DNA from: Rahnella bonaserana | Lineage (GTDB): Bacteria > Pseudomonadota > Gammaproteobacteria > Enterobacterales > Enterobacteriaceae | NCBI RefSeq assembly: GCF_019049675.1 | Contig: NZ_JAFMOW010000064.1 | Coordinates: 62,001-126,000, forward strand | Direction of reading: 5' to 3' | DNA length: 64,000 nt | Shown: positions 27,372-35,731 of the stretch, piece by piece | Position numbering within the stretch: the first letter of the stretch is position 1 | Layout of the letters: each line of letters begins with the position of its first letter | The notes under the pieces: model-generated | What the model was told of the DNA's origin: nothing | The model's database searches: none | What the model saw: only the letters and a program-made list of their open reading frames with translations | Program-made: the position numbers and the translations under genes

Positions 27372-28759
27372 GCCGCCTGGTTGTTGTATCTAACCGTATT
27401 GCTATTCCTGACGGGTCGAAGTCCGCAGGCGGGCTGGCCGTTGGGATCCTTGACGCACTGAAAAATACTTCCGGCCTGTGGTTTGGATGGAATGGCGAAA
27501 TCAGCGAGATTTCGGGCGAAGAAGAAGATGAACTGAGTGTGGTGGAAGATGACGGCATCACTTACGCCTCCGTTCCGCTGGATCAGAACGATTACGATCT
27601 GTATTACTGTCAGTTTTCCAATGCGGTACTCTGGCCAGCGCTTCATTACCGCACCGATCTGGTCGATTTCCAGCGTGAAGCCTGGGACGGTTACTGCCGC
27701 GTCAATGATCTGCTGGCGAAAAGATTGCTGCCGCTGATTAAAGAAGACGACATCCTGTGGATCCACGATTACCACCTGCTGCCTTTTGCTGCTGCGTTAC
27801 GCAAACTGGGCGTGAAAAATCGCCTCGGTTTCTTCCTGCATATTCCGTTCCCGACGCCTGAAATTTTTAACGCGGTACCGACGCATGATGAGCTGATCAA
27901 AATGATGAGCGAATACGATCTGCTCGGCTTCCAGACCGAAAGCGATCGTCAGGCGTTTCTCGATAATCTGAGCCAGCTGACGGCGCTGGAACAAACCGCT
28001 TCCGGCACCCATCAGGCGTTCGGCAATACCTTTACGACCGGTGTGTATCCAATCAGCATTGCGCCAGAAAGTATTAAAGAGATGGCAGAAGGGCCGCTGC
28101 CGCCGAAAATGGCCGCCATTGAACGCGAACTTCGTGAAGCGCAGAATATTATTTCCTGTGAGCGACTGGATTACACCAAAGGGCTGCCGGAGCGTTTTCT
28201 GGCCTTTGAAGCGTTGCTGGAAAAATTCCCGCAGCATCGTGGCAAAGTGCGTTATACCCAGATTGCGCCTACCTCGCGTGGCGATGTGCAGGCCTATCAG
28301 GAACTGCGTCATCAGCTGGAAACCGAAGTCGGACGCATCAACGGTAAATACGGCAGCATGAATCAGACGCCGCTGTTCTATCTCAACCAGCATTTCCAGC
28401 GCAGTCTGCTGATGAAACTGTTCCGTCTGACCGACGTCGGGCTGGTGACGCCGCTGCGTGATGGCATGAATCTGGTGGCGAAGGAGTATGTCGCGGCGCA
28501 GGATCCGGCCGACCCCGGCGTACTGGTGCTTTCACAATTCGCAGGGGCGGCGAATGAACTGACCTCGGCACTGATTGTCAATCCTTATGACCGTGATGAT
28601 GTGGCGGCGGCGCTGGATAAAGCCCTGACCATGCCGCTGGCCGAACGTCAGGCGCGCTACAACGATATGATGAACGTGCTGACGAAAAATGATATCGCGA
28701 ACTGGGGTGACACCTATTTGCGTGATCTGAACAATCTGACGCCGCACGGCGGAAAATAA
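27368..28759 (+). CDS. otsA: Trehalose-6-phosphate synthase
   Basis: A 463-residue GT20 glycosyltransferase joining UDP-glucose and glucose-6-phosphate to trehalose-6-phosphate. It starts [13 protein letters not shown], and has the [10 protein letters not shown] glycine loop, WIHDYHLLP near 133, and [13 protein letters not shown] near 264 with the Arg and Lys that bind nucleotide-sugar phosphates. The ATG at 27368 follows AAAGGAGT and overlaps the otsB stop; an earlier in-frame start at 27302 would lie inside otsB and is unlikely. The length matches the enterobacterial enzyme, with a slightly shorter tail. Confidence 0.94.
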   Translation: MSRLVVVSNRIAIPDGSKSAGGLAVGILDALKNTSGLWFGWNGEISEISGEEEDELSVVEDDGITYASVPLDQNDYDLYYCQFSNAVLWPALHYRTDLVDFQREAWDGYCRVNDLLAKRLLPLIKEDDILWIHDYHLLPFAAALRKLGVKNRLGFFLHIPFPTPEIFNAVPTHDELIKMMSEYDLLGFQTESDRQAFLDNLSQLTALEQTASGTHQAFGNTFTTGVYPISIAPESIKEMAEGPLPPKMAAIERELREAQNIISCERLDYTKGLPERFLAFEALLEKFPQHRGKVRYTQIAPTSRGDVQAYQELRHQLETEVGRINGKYGSMNQTPLFYLNQHFQRSLLMKLFRLTDVGLVTPLRDGMNLVAKEYVAAQDPADPGVLVLSQFAGAANELTSALIVNPYDRDDVAAALDKALTMPLAERQARYNDMMNVLTKNDIANWGDTYLRDLNNLTPHGGK

Positions 28760-28814
28760 AACGCCCTTGCGTGGCGTCTTAAAACCCACAGTCCTCAAAT
28801 AAAAAGGCTCGCTT

Positions 28815-30470
28815 ATGCTAAATGAGAAACACCAGACGAAGGAGATCGCAGCACTGGAAGGCGAAGAGTTTCGTCTGAGCGAACTCGAGCCCATTGAGCT
28901 GATCCTTGACCGAATGATGGACGCCGAGCCGGAACCCGAGATGATCGAAGGGCTGCCGCCTTCCGATGCGTTGACGCCTGCCGACCGTTATATGGAACTG
29001 TTCACCAGCGTCCAGTCCTCATCCCTTTTTGCCGACAGCAAAACCTTTCCTGACTGTCCGCCCAAAATGGATCCGCTAGATATCCTGCTGCGCTACCGCC
29101 GGATAAAAAACCATCCGGGCTTTAACCTGAAACGCTTTGTCGAGGCGCATTTCTTGCTGCCGGAACCGCACGGTGATGAATATGTGTCTGATCCCGGTGA
29201 CTCGCTGAAAGAGCACATCGACAAACTCTGGCCGGTGCTGACGCGCCAGCCGGAAGATCATGTTTCCTGGTCGTCACTGCTGCCCCTGCCACAGGCGTAT
29301 GTGGTGCCGGGCGGGCGTTTTGGCGAAACCTACTACTGGGATTCGTATTTCACCATGCTGGGGCTGGCGGAAAGCGGGCGCAACGATTTGCTGCGCACCA
29401 TGGCCGATAACTTTGCGTGGCTGATCGAGATTTACGGGCATATTCCTAACGGCAACCGCACGTATTATCTCAGCCGTTCGCAGCCACCGGTCTTTGCGCT
29501 GATGGTCGAACTGTTTGAAGAGGACGGTGTGCGCGGCGCACGTCGTTATCTTGACCATCTGAAAATGGAATATGAATTCTGGATGGACGGTGCGGATTCA
29601 CTGGCACCCAATCAGGCTTATCGACATGCGGTGTGTCTGCCGGACGGCACCTTGCTCAACCGTTACTGGGATGACAGGGATACGCCGCGTGATGAATCCT
29701 GGCGGGAAGATGTGGAAACCGCGAAACAATCGAGTCGCCCGGCCAGCGAAGTGTACCGTGACCTGCGCGCCGGCGCAGAATCGGGCTGGGATTACTCCTC
29801 GCGCTGGCTGCGTGATGGTCACCGGCTGGCCAGTATCCGCACCACGCAGTTTATTCCCATCGACCTGAATGCGTTTTTATTCAAACTTGAAAGCGCCATC
29901 GCCAATATTTCTGGTCTGAATAATGACCGGACCACCGAAGCGGAGTTCCGCCAGAAAGCTGAAACACGCCGCGAAGCCATCAACCGCTATTTATGGGACG
30001 AAGCTGAAGGGTGTTTCCGTGATTATGACTGGCACCGTCAGCAGCTGGCGCTGTTTTCCGCCGCCAGCGTGGTGCCGTTGTACGTCGGACTGGCGACGCA
30101 TCATCAGGCCGTTCGTATTGCAGCCGCAGTTCAGACGCGTCTGCTTACTTCCGGCGGGCTGATGACCACGGAATACGAAACCGGCGAACAGTGGGACAAA
30201 CCTAACGGCTGGGCACCTCTGCAATGGATGGCTATTCAGGGCTTCAAGCTGTATGGCAACGACGCGCTGGGTGACCTGATTGCCCGCAGCTGGCTGAAAA
30301 CGGTAAATCAGTTTTATCAGCAGCATCATAAGCTTATCGAGAAATATCACATTTCCGGCAATGCGTCGTGCGAAGGTGGCGGCGGGGAATACCCGCTTCA
30401 GGACGGCTTCGGCTGGACCAACGGCGTTGTCCGCCGTCTGATTGGTTTGTACGGCGAAAACTACGACTGA
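28815..30470 (+). CDS. treF: Cytoplasmic trehalase
   Basis: A 551-residue GH37 trehalase hydrolysing trehalose to two glucose. It has no signal peptide, and the acidic N-terminal extension typical of TreF (about 1-60, including [11 protein letters not shown]) is present, so it is the cytoplasmic form rather than TreA. Signature 1, [15 protein letters not shown], is near 165; signature 2, [10 protein letters not shown], near 459; a glycine-rich [19 protein letters not shown] lies near the end. It follows otsA by 55 bases on the same strand, so synthesis and breakdown genes are clustered. A weak AAGG site precedes the ATG. Confidence 0.94.
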   Translation: MLNEKHQTKEIAALEGEEFRLSELEPIELILDRMMDAEPEPEMIEGLPPSDALTPADRYMELFTSVQSSSLFADSKTFPDCPPKMDPLDILLRYRRIKNHPGFNLKRFVEAHFLLPEPHGDEYVSDPGDSLKEHIDKLWPVLTRQPEDHVSWSSLLPLPQAYVVPGGRFGETYYWDSYFTMLGLAESGRNDLLRTMADNFAWLIEIYGHIPNGNRTYYLSRSQPPVFALMVELFEEDGVRGARRYLDHLKMEYEFWMDGADSLAPNQAYRHAVCLPDGTLLNRYWDDRDTPRDESWREDVETAKQSSRPASEVYRDLRAGAESGWDYSSRWLRDGHRLASIRTTQFIPIDLNAFLFKLESAIANISGLNNDRTTEAEFRQKAETRREAINRYLWDEAEGCFRDYDWHRQQLALFSAASVVPLYVGLATHHQAVRIAAAVQTRLLTSGGLMTTEYETGEQWDKPNGWAPLQWMAIQGFKLYGNDALGDLIARSWLKTVNQFYQQHHKLIEKYHISGNASCEGGGGEYPLQDGFGWTNGVVRRLIGLYGENYD

Positions 30471-30496
30471 TCCGCGCTCCCATCAGCACTGTGACC

Positions 30497-30536
30497 CTGC
30501 TCCACCAGCCAGTCTTCAAAGGCGTGGTGGAGCAGG
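30497..30536. terminator. Bidirectional stem-loop between treF and the convergent NTF2-like gene
   Basis: CCTGCTCCACC at the left pairs with GGTGGAGCAGG at the right, with a further GCC/GGC match inside. It serves as a likely terminator for both convergent transcripts, although T-tracts are short. Confidence 0.55.
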
Positions 30537-30580
30537 TTGATGTTTTATCTGGTGGGCTCAGCGCTGGCCTGAAATATCCG

Positions 30581-31117
30581 TTAGAGGCTGGGATATTTGC
30601 CGTCATCATCCACCAGATCCACGGCGGTCAGATACCAGCGGTGCTGCTGATACACCAGACGGTACTCATACGTCGGCGTGTAGTATTGCTGCGGGAACTT
30701 CGTCACCACCACCGCTGCGCCACCTTGGGTTTTCACCGACACGATTTTCTCTTTAGCCGGATCGTGCATCGGTTCAGAGCTGTAAGCGACAGGTTCGCCG
30801 ACAAAATCGGGCAGGGTGTATTTCTTCAGCATCTCGCGGTAGGTTTTCTCTGCCATCGCTATGTTGTCAGCGGGCGTATGATCCGCTTTCGCCGCCATGG
30901 TCTGGTTATTCCAGCGCAGATAATCTGTCTGGAAGGCAACCACTATATCTGCCGGAGACGCCATCTCAGCCGCCTGCGCGGCACCAACTTTCAAACCCGG
31001 CCAGCACAAAAGCAGGCCAGTCAGTAAAGTCATGAAAATACGGGAACCGAAAGGAAGGATGCGCAAAATAAAGTCTCGCTGAGCAAAAGGATCAATGAAA
31101 GCATCATGATAGAGCAA
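30581..31117 (-). CDS. Exported NTF2-fold immunity-like small protein
   Basis: A 178-codon frame whose C-terminal 140 residues resemble NTF2-fold immunity/lysozyme-inhibitor-like domains: a helical start (ASPADIVVAFQTDYLRWN), then strands ending YRLVYQQHRWYLTAVDLVDD. A hydrophobic stretch LLTGLLLCWPGLKVGAAQA suggests export. Starts at 31117 and 31033 are both possible and neither has a strong ribosome site; the longer form supplies the positive charges expected before a signal peptide. No toxin gene is adjacent, so an immunity role is unproven. It is convergent with treF. Confidence 0.6.
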   Translation of the reverse strand: MLYHDAFIDPFAQRDFILRILPFGSRIFMTLLTGLLLCWPGLKVGAAQAAEMASPADIVVAFQTDYLRWNNQTMAAKADHTPADNIAMAEKTYREMLKKYTLPDFVGEPVAYSSEPMHDPAKEKIVSVKTQGGAAVVVTKFPQQYYTPTYEYRLVYQQHRWYLTAVDLVDDDGKYPSL

Positions 31118-31119
31118 AG

Positions 31120-31144
31120 CCTTGCTGCGGGAAACACAGCAAGG
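31120..31144. repeat. Stem-loop between the nitrilase-like and NTF2-like genes
   Basis: CCTTGCTG (31120-31127) pairs with CAGCAAGG (31137-31144). There is no T-run on either side; it may separate the two same-strand genes or protect mRNA ends. Confidence 0.35.
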
Positions 31145-31199
31145 TGCAATTGAGCAGGCAATCTTATGATCCGGTTTCCCTGTACGCCGAACACCGATT

Positions 31200-32183
31200 T
31201 TAGCGTGTTTTTATTCCTGGCAACTCTTCGGAAAAACGCGCCGTAATCGCATCACGTTCGTAGCCCTGACGCTCAGTCAGAATGTGGTAGAGGTCGGGGC
31301 GACGGCCTGCCATCCAGCGCCTGCCGGTACTCATCGGAATAAGCGAAAGATCCAGTTCTGCACTCACCATGGCATCTGCCGCCACCCAGGTTTCTTCCAC
31401 GATGCGGCCGTACGGGTCGATGATCATCGTGTTTCCTGTGCGGACTTCATCATCGTCAGCACCCACACCATTGCTGAACAAAATAAACATGCCGTTATCG
31501 TGCGCCCGCGACGGCAGCCAGCGCATCAGCCACTCACGGCCACTGGCGCCTTTAAAGGCAGCGGTAATTTCTTCCTGTCGCGTGGCGCGCTGCTGCCATA
31601 ATTCCAGCGGAATAGGTTTCATGCCGTGCGGGCTGCGGGAATTTGTGCCGCCCGTCTGATGCGGGGCCAGTAAAATATCGGCCCCCAGCAGTGCCGTTGC
31701 ACGGGCGTTTTCCACCAGATTGTTATCCCAGCAAATCAGGATCCCCACTTTTACGCCCCACGGCGTATCAAACACGGTATAGGCATCGCCGCAACTGATG
31801 GAAGGATGTTCAAAGGCGTGCATTTTGCGGTGTGTATGCACCGAACCGTCCGGCATACAGGCGGCGTAAGCGTTGTAAAGACGACCGTCATCACCGCGTT
31901 CAATAAAACCGGCACCAATCAGCATCTGATGTTTTACTGCCAGTTTTCGGATCAGGCGCACAGAAGAACCCGTCTCAACGGATTCGGCCAGCGCGGCGAC
32001 GCCGTCGTTATCCAGTTTCGGAACATGCCAGTAACCCGTGATACACATCTCCGGGAACGCCAGAATTTGTACGCCGTTAATCGCCGCCTGTTGAATAAAA
32101 CCTTCCATCATCATCAGATTATATTTTTTGTTTCCGGCCTGATGCTGAAACTGAACTACTGCCGTTTTAATCGATCCCGACAT
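31200..32183 (-). CDS. Nitrilase-superfamily carbon-nitrogen hydrolase
   Basis: A 327-residue enzyme with the catalytic triad of the superfamily: Glu45 in AFPEMCITG, Lys120 in HTHRKMHAFE and Cys151 in GILICWDNN. These enzymes hydrolyse amides, carbamoyl groups or, rarely, nitriles. The CWDN context and the HxGGTxxRSP-like segment suggest an N-carbamoyl or aliphatic amidase branch, but the substrate is open. The ATG at 32183 was chosen because GGAG lies seven bases away; the ATG at 32189 sits too close. It is divergent from a LysR-type regulator that probably controls it. Confidence 0.87.
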   Translation of the reverse strand: MSGSIKTAVVQFQHQAGNKKYNLMMMEGFIQQAAINGVQILAFPEMCITGYWHVPKLDNDGVAALAESVETGSSVRLIRKLAVKHQMLIGAGFIERGDDGRLYNAYAACMPDGSVHTHRKMHAFEHPSISCGDAYTVFDTPWGVKVGILICWDNNLVENARATALLGADILLAPHQTGGTNSRSPHGMKPIPLELWQQRATRQEEITAAFKGASGREWLMRWLPSRAHDNGMFILFSNGVGADDDEVRTGNTMIIDPYGRIVEETWVAADAMVSAELDLSLIPMSTGRRWMAGRRPDLYHILTERQGYERDAITARFSEELPGIKTR

Positions 32184-32305
32184 TGTCATTCTCCGTCGCG
32201 TTAAGGGGTGGCTTGCACTGGTAAGAGAGCTGGTATTAGAGCAATGCGGCTGATAACTTTATAATGAATAGTTTTCTTAATCTGATAACCAAACGGAATG
32301 CAAAA

Positions 32306-33175
32306 ATGAATACGCGTTTGCTCAGCGCTTTTGTCACGCTCGCGCAGGAGGGGAATTACGCTGCGGCGGCGAATAATCTTTCCATCTCGCAACCGGCGCT
32401 GACCAAGCAGATCAATTTGCTCGAATCCCGGCTTAACGTGACGCTGTTCGACCGCGGCCGCCATGGCACTACGCTCACACCGGGCGGGCGACGACTTTTG
32501 CCCGAAGCGGAGAAAGTGCTGCGTCAGATGACGGCCTTTATGCAACACGCCGGTCAGGTGGAAAAGGGCGGAGAAGGGTTACTGGCGGCGGGATTCGGCC
32601 TGTCGAGTTTTACCTTTGCGCCGCAATGTATCGCCAGATTCAGGGCGGCGTATCCCGGCGTGGATATTGCGCTGGAAGATCTGCCTTCTGCCGTGCAATA
32701 CGACATGCTGGAGAACGGGGAATTGCAGATTGGATTTGTGCGTGTGCCACCGGCTGCTCCGCTGAGTTATCACGCCTTGTTTGAAGATGAGATGGTGTTT
32801 GTGGTGCCCGCAGACGACGGAACCACGGTGGCAGGCTGGCTGAAACAGAAGCCGCTGCTGCGTTTATATCCCGATCGCGGGCGCGGGCTGAACACACAAA
32901 CCGACCGCTTTCTCGATGAAAACCAGCTTTACACGTCTTCCGTCCAACAGTCCGAAGATATCCAGACGATTGTCGCACTGGTCATGGCCGGTGTCGGTGT
33001 CGCGCTGCTGCCAAAAAGCGTCATGCACATTGCGCCGCCCGGCCTGAAGACGCTGCCGCTGAGTGGCAAAGCCACCCGCTGGCAGGTCGGGATCGCATGG
33101 GATCCGCGCAGTGCGGATTTAATCCGCGACAACTTTGTACGGATGGTGACTGAACTCACGGCGGACGCGGGCTGA
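32306..33175 (+). CDS. LysR-type transcriptional regulator
   Basis: A 289-residue regulator starting MNTRLLSAFVTLAQEGNYAAA. The winged helix-turn-helix occupies about 1-60 (ANNLSISQPALTKQINLLES) and the effector-binding domain about 90-289. The in-frame upstream start at 32264 adds 14 residues not seen in the family. It lies 122 bases from the divergent nitrilase-like gene, the usual arrangement for a LysR activator and its target. The effector is unknown. Confidence 0.88.
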   Translation: MNTRLLSAFVTLAQEGNYAAAANNLSISQPALTKQINLLESRLNVTLFDRGRHGTTLTPGGRRLLPEAEKVLRQMTAFMQHAGQVEKGGEGLLAAGFGLSSFTFAPQCIARFRAAYPGVDIALEDLPSAVQYDMLENGELQIGFVRVPPAAPLSYHALFEDEMVFVVPADDGTTVAGWLKQKPLLRLYPDRGRGLNTQTDRFLDENQLYTSSVQQSEDIQTIVALVMAGVGVALLPKSVMHIAPPGLKTLPLSGKATRWQVGIAWDPRSADLIRDNFVRMVTELTADAG

Positions 33176-33217
33176 AACGGTCGAAATGTTCAGAAAACAG
33201 AAAGCCAGAAAACGTGA

Positions 33218-33679
33218 TCAGCCTTCCTTCAGGTAAATCCCCGGACGGGTGATCACCCAGGTGTAGTTCGGCTCGTTCACCGGCGTATAGCCAAACTTCT
33301 CATACAGCCAGGGTGCCGTGGAAGTAAACAGCGCCATCCTGCGCAGTCTGGCCGTGACCGGATGCGACTGAACACATTCAATCAGCCATGCCCCCAGATT
33401 TTTCCCCTGATATTCCTCCAGCACATACACATCGCACAGATAGGCAAAGGTGGCGTAATCAGTGATAAAGCGGGCGTAACCAATCTGTTTTTCACCGTCG
33501 AACAAGCTGAAGTTCAGGCTGTTTTCAGCGCCATCACGCACCGTTTGCTCGTCAATGCCCGGAGCCCAGCTTGAGCGGGTCAGATAGGCGTGGACGGCTG
33601 GAATATCCAGCAGGCTGATGTCGGTGGTTATCCGATAGGTTTCTTTAGTCCAGTTGCAGACATCTTTCAGTTTTGTCAC
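33218..33679 (-). CDS. GNAT-family N-acetyltransferase
   Basis: A 153-residue GCN5-type acetyltransferase with the acetyl-CoA loop region VYVLEEYQGKNLGAWLIECV (motif A, about 85-104). The N-terminal half matches a common enterobacterial subgroup (DISLLDIPAVHAYLTRSSWA). The acceptor substrate is unknown. It is convergent with the LysR gene and divergent from yebG. Confidence 0.87.
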   Translation of the reverse strand: MTKLKDVCNWTKETYRITTDISLLDIPAVHAYLTRSSWAPGIDEQTVRDGAENSLNFSLFDGEKQIGYARFITDYATFAYLCDVYVLEEYQGKNLGAWLIECVQSHPVTARLRRMALFTSTAPWLYEKFGYTPVNEPNYTWVITRPGIYLKEG

Positions 33680-33807
33680 GAGATCCTCACAAGTACGTTA
33701 TAAAACAGGTTATTTTCTACCTTAGCGGTTATCTGTAAGAAATTCACGCCAGCTCCGCACTATAAAAAACAGGCTGGATGATGTATCCTGCATTGATTAT
33801 TGGTATG

Positions 33808-33823
33808 CTGTATATAATTACAG
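33808..33823. promoter_or_regulatory. LexA (SOS) box upstream of yebG
   Basis: CTGT-ATATAATT-ACAG matches the LexA consensus CTGT-N8-ACAG exactly and lies 15 bases before the yebG start. This shows yebG to be a DNA-damage-inducible gene, as in E. coli. Confidence 0.9.
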
Positions 33824-33838
33824 TATAAGGAGCGAATC

Positions 33839-34213
33839 ATGGCTGTTGAAACAAAGTTTGTTGTCGTCAGAAAAGGTGAAGAAAAAATGACATTTGCCAA
33901 TAAGAAAGAAGCGGACGCTTACGACAAAATGCTCGATATGGCAGATGCTTTTACTGACTGGCTGTTGCAGAGCGAACTGGAAATTGATGAATCGCTGGCA
34001 GAAAACATTGCCCTGCGCCTGGCTGAGCAAAAAGATACCGTCCAGCACATCCTGCGTACCAGCAAGCTGCCGGAAGAAGAAGCCGTGAAAGCCCCTGTCG
34101 CGCAGACGGAAGAACCGGCGGTGACTGAAACTGAAGAAGCAGCGGAAGAAACGACTGAAGAAACCGCAGCAGCGCCAGCCCCTAAAAAAACCCGTGCGGT
34201 TAAAGCGGCCTGA
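33839..34213 (+). CDS. yebG: DNA-damage-inducible protein YebG
   Basis: A 124-residue SOS protein. The N-terminal 85 residues follow the YebG fold (MAVETKFVVVRKGEEKMTFANKKEAD region, then DAFTDWLLQSELEIDE). E. coli YebG is 96 residues; here an extra acidic and alanine-rich tail (about 85-115, many Glu/Thr/Ala) ends in the basic KKTRAVKAA. The role of YebG in the damage response is not well defined. The LexA box directly upstream and AAGGAG before the ATG support the start. Confidence 0.92.
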   Translation: MAVETKFVVVRKGEEKMTFANKKEADAYDKMLDMADAFTDWLLQSELEIDESLAENIALRLAEQKDTVQHILRTSKLPEEEAVKAPVAQTEEPAVTETEEAAEETTEETAAAPAPKKTRAVKAA

Positions 34214-34232
34214 TTCGCTTTCTGCTCCCCGT

Positions 34233-34264
34233 AAAAAAACCGGCTTATCAGGCCGGTTTTTTTT
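34233..34264 (+). terminator. Strong terminator after yebG
   Basis: AAAAAAACCGGC pairs with GCCGGTTTTTTT around TTATCAG. It can work for both yebG and the convergent acid phosphatase gene. Confidence 0.9.
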
Positions 34265-34287
34265 GTCCTGCAAGAAGCAAAAGACGC

Positions 34288-35025
34288 TTATTTATGCTGT
34301 TTCGCGAACTCTTCTTTGGCTTTCTTCAGTTGCTGCTGGAAAGCGTCGTTGGTATGCAGCGTTGCCACAACCGCAGAACCGACGATCCGCGCCGCATCCA
34401 CATCACTCTGCCAGTGGTATCCGCAAATCACGCGGCTCTGGCCTAAATCATAACCACGCTGCAGGATTTGATCCTGACGTTGCGGGTTGATTTCAGTCAG
34501 CACTAACGCCGTTGCCCAGCCAATAGACGTATGGCCGGAAGGATAAGAACCGTTTTTCGAAAGCTTATCCTGCTCGGTGGTATTACAGGTCGGGACGCCA
34601 TAGAAGGCAAACGGGCGGATACGCATGTACTTCTCTTTCGCGCCACGCGTCGCCAGATCTCCGGCATCTTCAATCATATTGGTCAGCAGCTTGTGCAGTT
34701 CCGGCGTGTCTTTGGCAGTGATCGGTGAGCCAAACGCACCGGAGAAGGCATTCGCCACACCGCCTCCGCTCAGGTTTGCATCTTCAGCAGCCTGCTTGCC
34801 GCGCTCGGTTGAACGCAGCAGACGGCCTTGCTCATACATCGCCTGGTCATTGAGGAATGCAATGCTGCCCACAGCCGGTGGTGGTGGCAGCAGGGTCAGG
34901 CTATTGATCGCCTGGTCATTCTTTAAATAGTAGAGATCCGGCTTGGTGGTGGCATCGTTGCCGGTCAGGGCAAACGCATTAAATGAAACAAGTCCTGCGA
35001 GGCAAAAAGTGGTCAGTCTTTTCAT
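34288..35025 (-). CDS. phoN: Class A non-specific acid phosphatase (PhoN/PhoC type)
   Basis: A 245-residue periplasmic PAP2-type phosphatase. The signal peptide is residues 1-19 ([16 protein letters not shown]). The three active-site motifs are complete: K130-x6-R137-P138, PSGH at 162-165, and S197-R198-x5-H204-x3-D208. The family signature GSYPSGHTS is present. Such enzymes release phosphate from many organic esters in the periplasm. The ribosome site AAGGAAG precedes the ATG. phoN versus phoC naming is uncertain. Confidence 0.92.
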   Translation of the reverse strand: MKRLTTFCLAGLVSFNAFALTGNDATTKPDLYYLKNDQAINSLTLLPPPPAVGSIAFLNDQAMYEQGRLLRSTERGKQAAEDANLSGGGVANAFSGAFGSPITAKDTPELHKLLTNMIEDAGDLATRGAKEKYMRIRPFAFYGVPTCNTTEQDKLSKNGSYPSGHTSIGWATALVLTEINPQRQDQILQRGYDLGQSRVICGYHWQSDVDAARIVGSAVVATLHTNDAFQQQLKKAKEEFAKQHK

Positions 35026-35059
35026 GTTAGCTTCCTTACGTGCAGCTATTTTATTTTCA

Positions 35060-35079
35060 TTACGAAATCATTTTCGTAA
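35060..35079. promoter_or_regulatory. Perfect palindrome upstream of the acid phosphatase gene
   Basis: TTACGAAA-TCAT-TTTCGTAA lies 35-54 bases before the start codon, in the expected promoter zone. It is a candidate operator for a dimeric regulator; the regulator is unknown. Confidence 0.4.
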
Positions 35080-35279
35080 CATTTCCTAACATCGGGTAGT
35101 AAAACAAAATAGGTGACAGAAAGTTGGTATGAGATCTCAAAACAAGAAATTCATAGCGGGCATGAATGTTTTACGGCTAAAAAATGGGCTTTTTTGCTGG
35201 AAAGCTGTAATGCGCGACGAAATTTGGTACAACATTTTCTCGGCCAACCCGACCGCTCATCCCAAAGAGGGAGATTGCT

Positions 35280-35702
35280 ATGCCAGATAAATTGTCCGCT
35301 CAATGCCATTGTGGTGCCGTCATATTTAAGGTTGCCTTAACTGACGGTTTCAACGGCGTATTACGCTGTAACTGTTCATTTTGCCGTATGCGTGGCGCGG
35401 TCGTCGCCACTGCCGGTGAAGTTGAAATCACGCAAGGCAAGGATAAGCTGACGGAATATCGCTTTAACAGCGGTGAGGCCGCACATTTCTTCTGCTCGGT
35501 ATGCGGCATTTATACCTTCCATCAGCGCCGCTCAAATCCCGAATTTTACGGTGTTAATGTCGCCTGCATCGAAGGCGTGTCACCTTTTGATTTCTCGCGG
35601 GTTCCGGTCAGCGATGGCATCAACCATCCGAAAGATGGCGGGAAGGGCGGTGTGGCGGGCTATGTTATTTATGAACCCAAAACTTCTGAATCTGACTCCT
35701 GA
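35280..35702 (+). CDS. GFA-family zinc protein (glutathione-dependent formaldehyde-activating enzyme-like)
   Basis: A 140-residue CENP-V/GFA domain protein. Zinc-binding cysteines are in the expected pattern: C9-x-C11, C30-x-C32-x2-C35 and C72-x2-C75. The name comes from Gfa of Paracoccus, first described as speeding formaldehyde-glutathione adduct formation; most members have unknown function. It is cytoplasmic, with GAGGGAG before the ATG. It is followed closely by the M24 gene on the same strand. Confidence 0.87.
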   Translation: MPDKLSAQCHCGAVIFKVALTDGFNGVLRCNCSFCRMRGAVVATAGEVEITQGKDKLTEYRFNSGEAAHFFCSVCGIYTFHQRRSNPEFYGVNVACIEGVSPFDFSRVPVSDGINHPKDGGKGGVAGYVIYEPKTSESDS

Positions 35703-35731
35703 TAATGATTTCTGACGCATAAGGAAACGCA

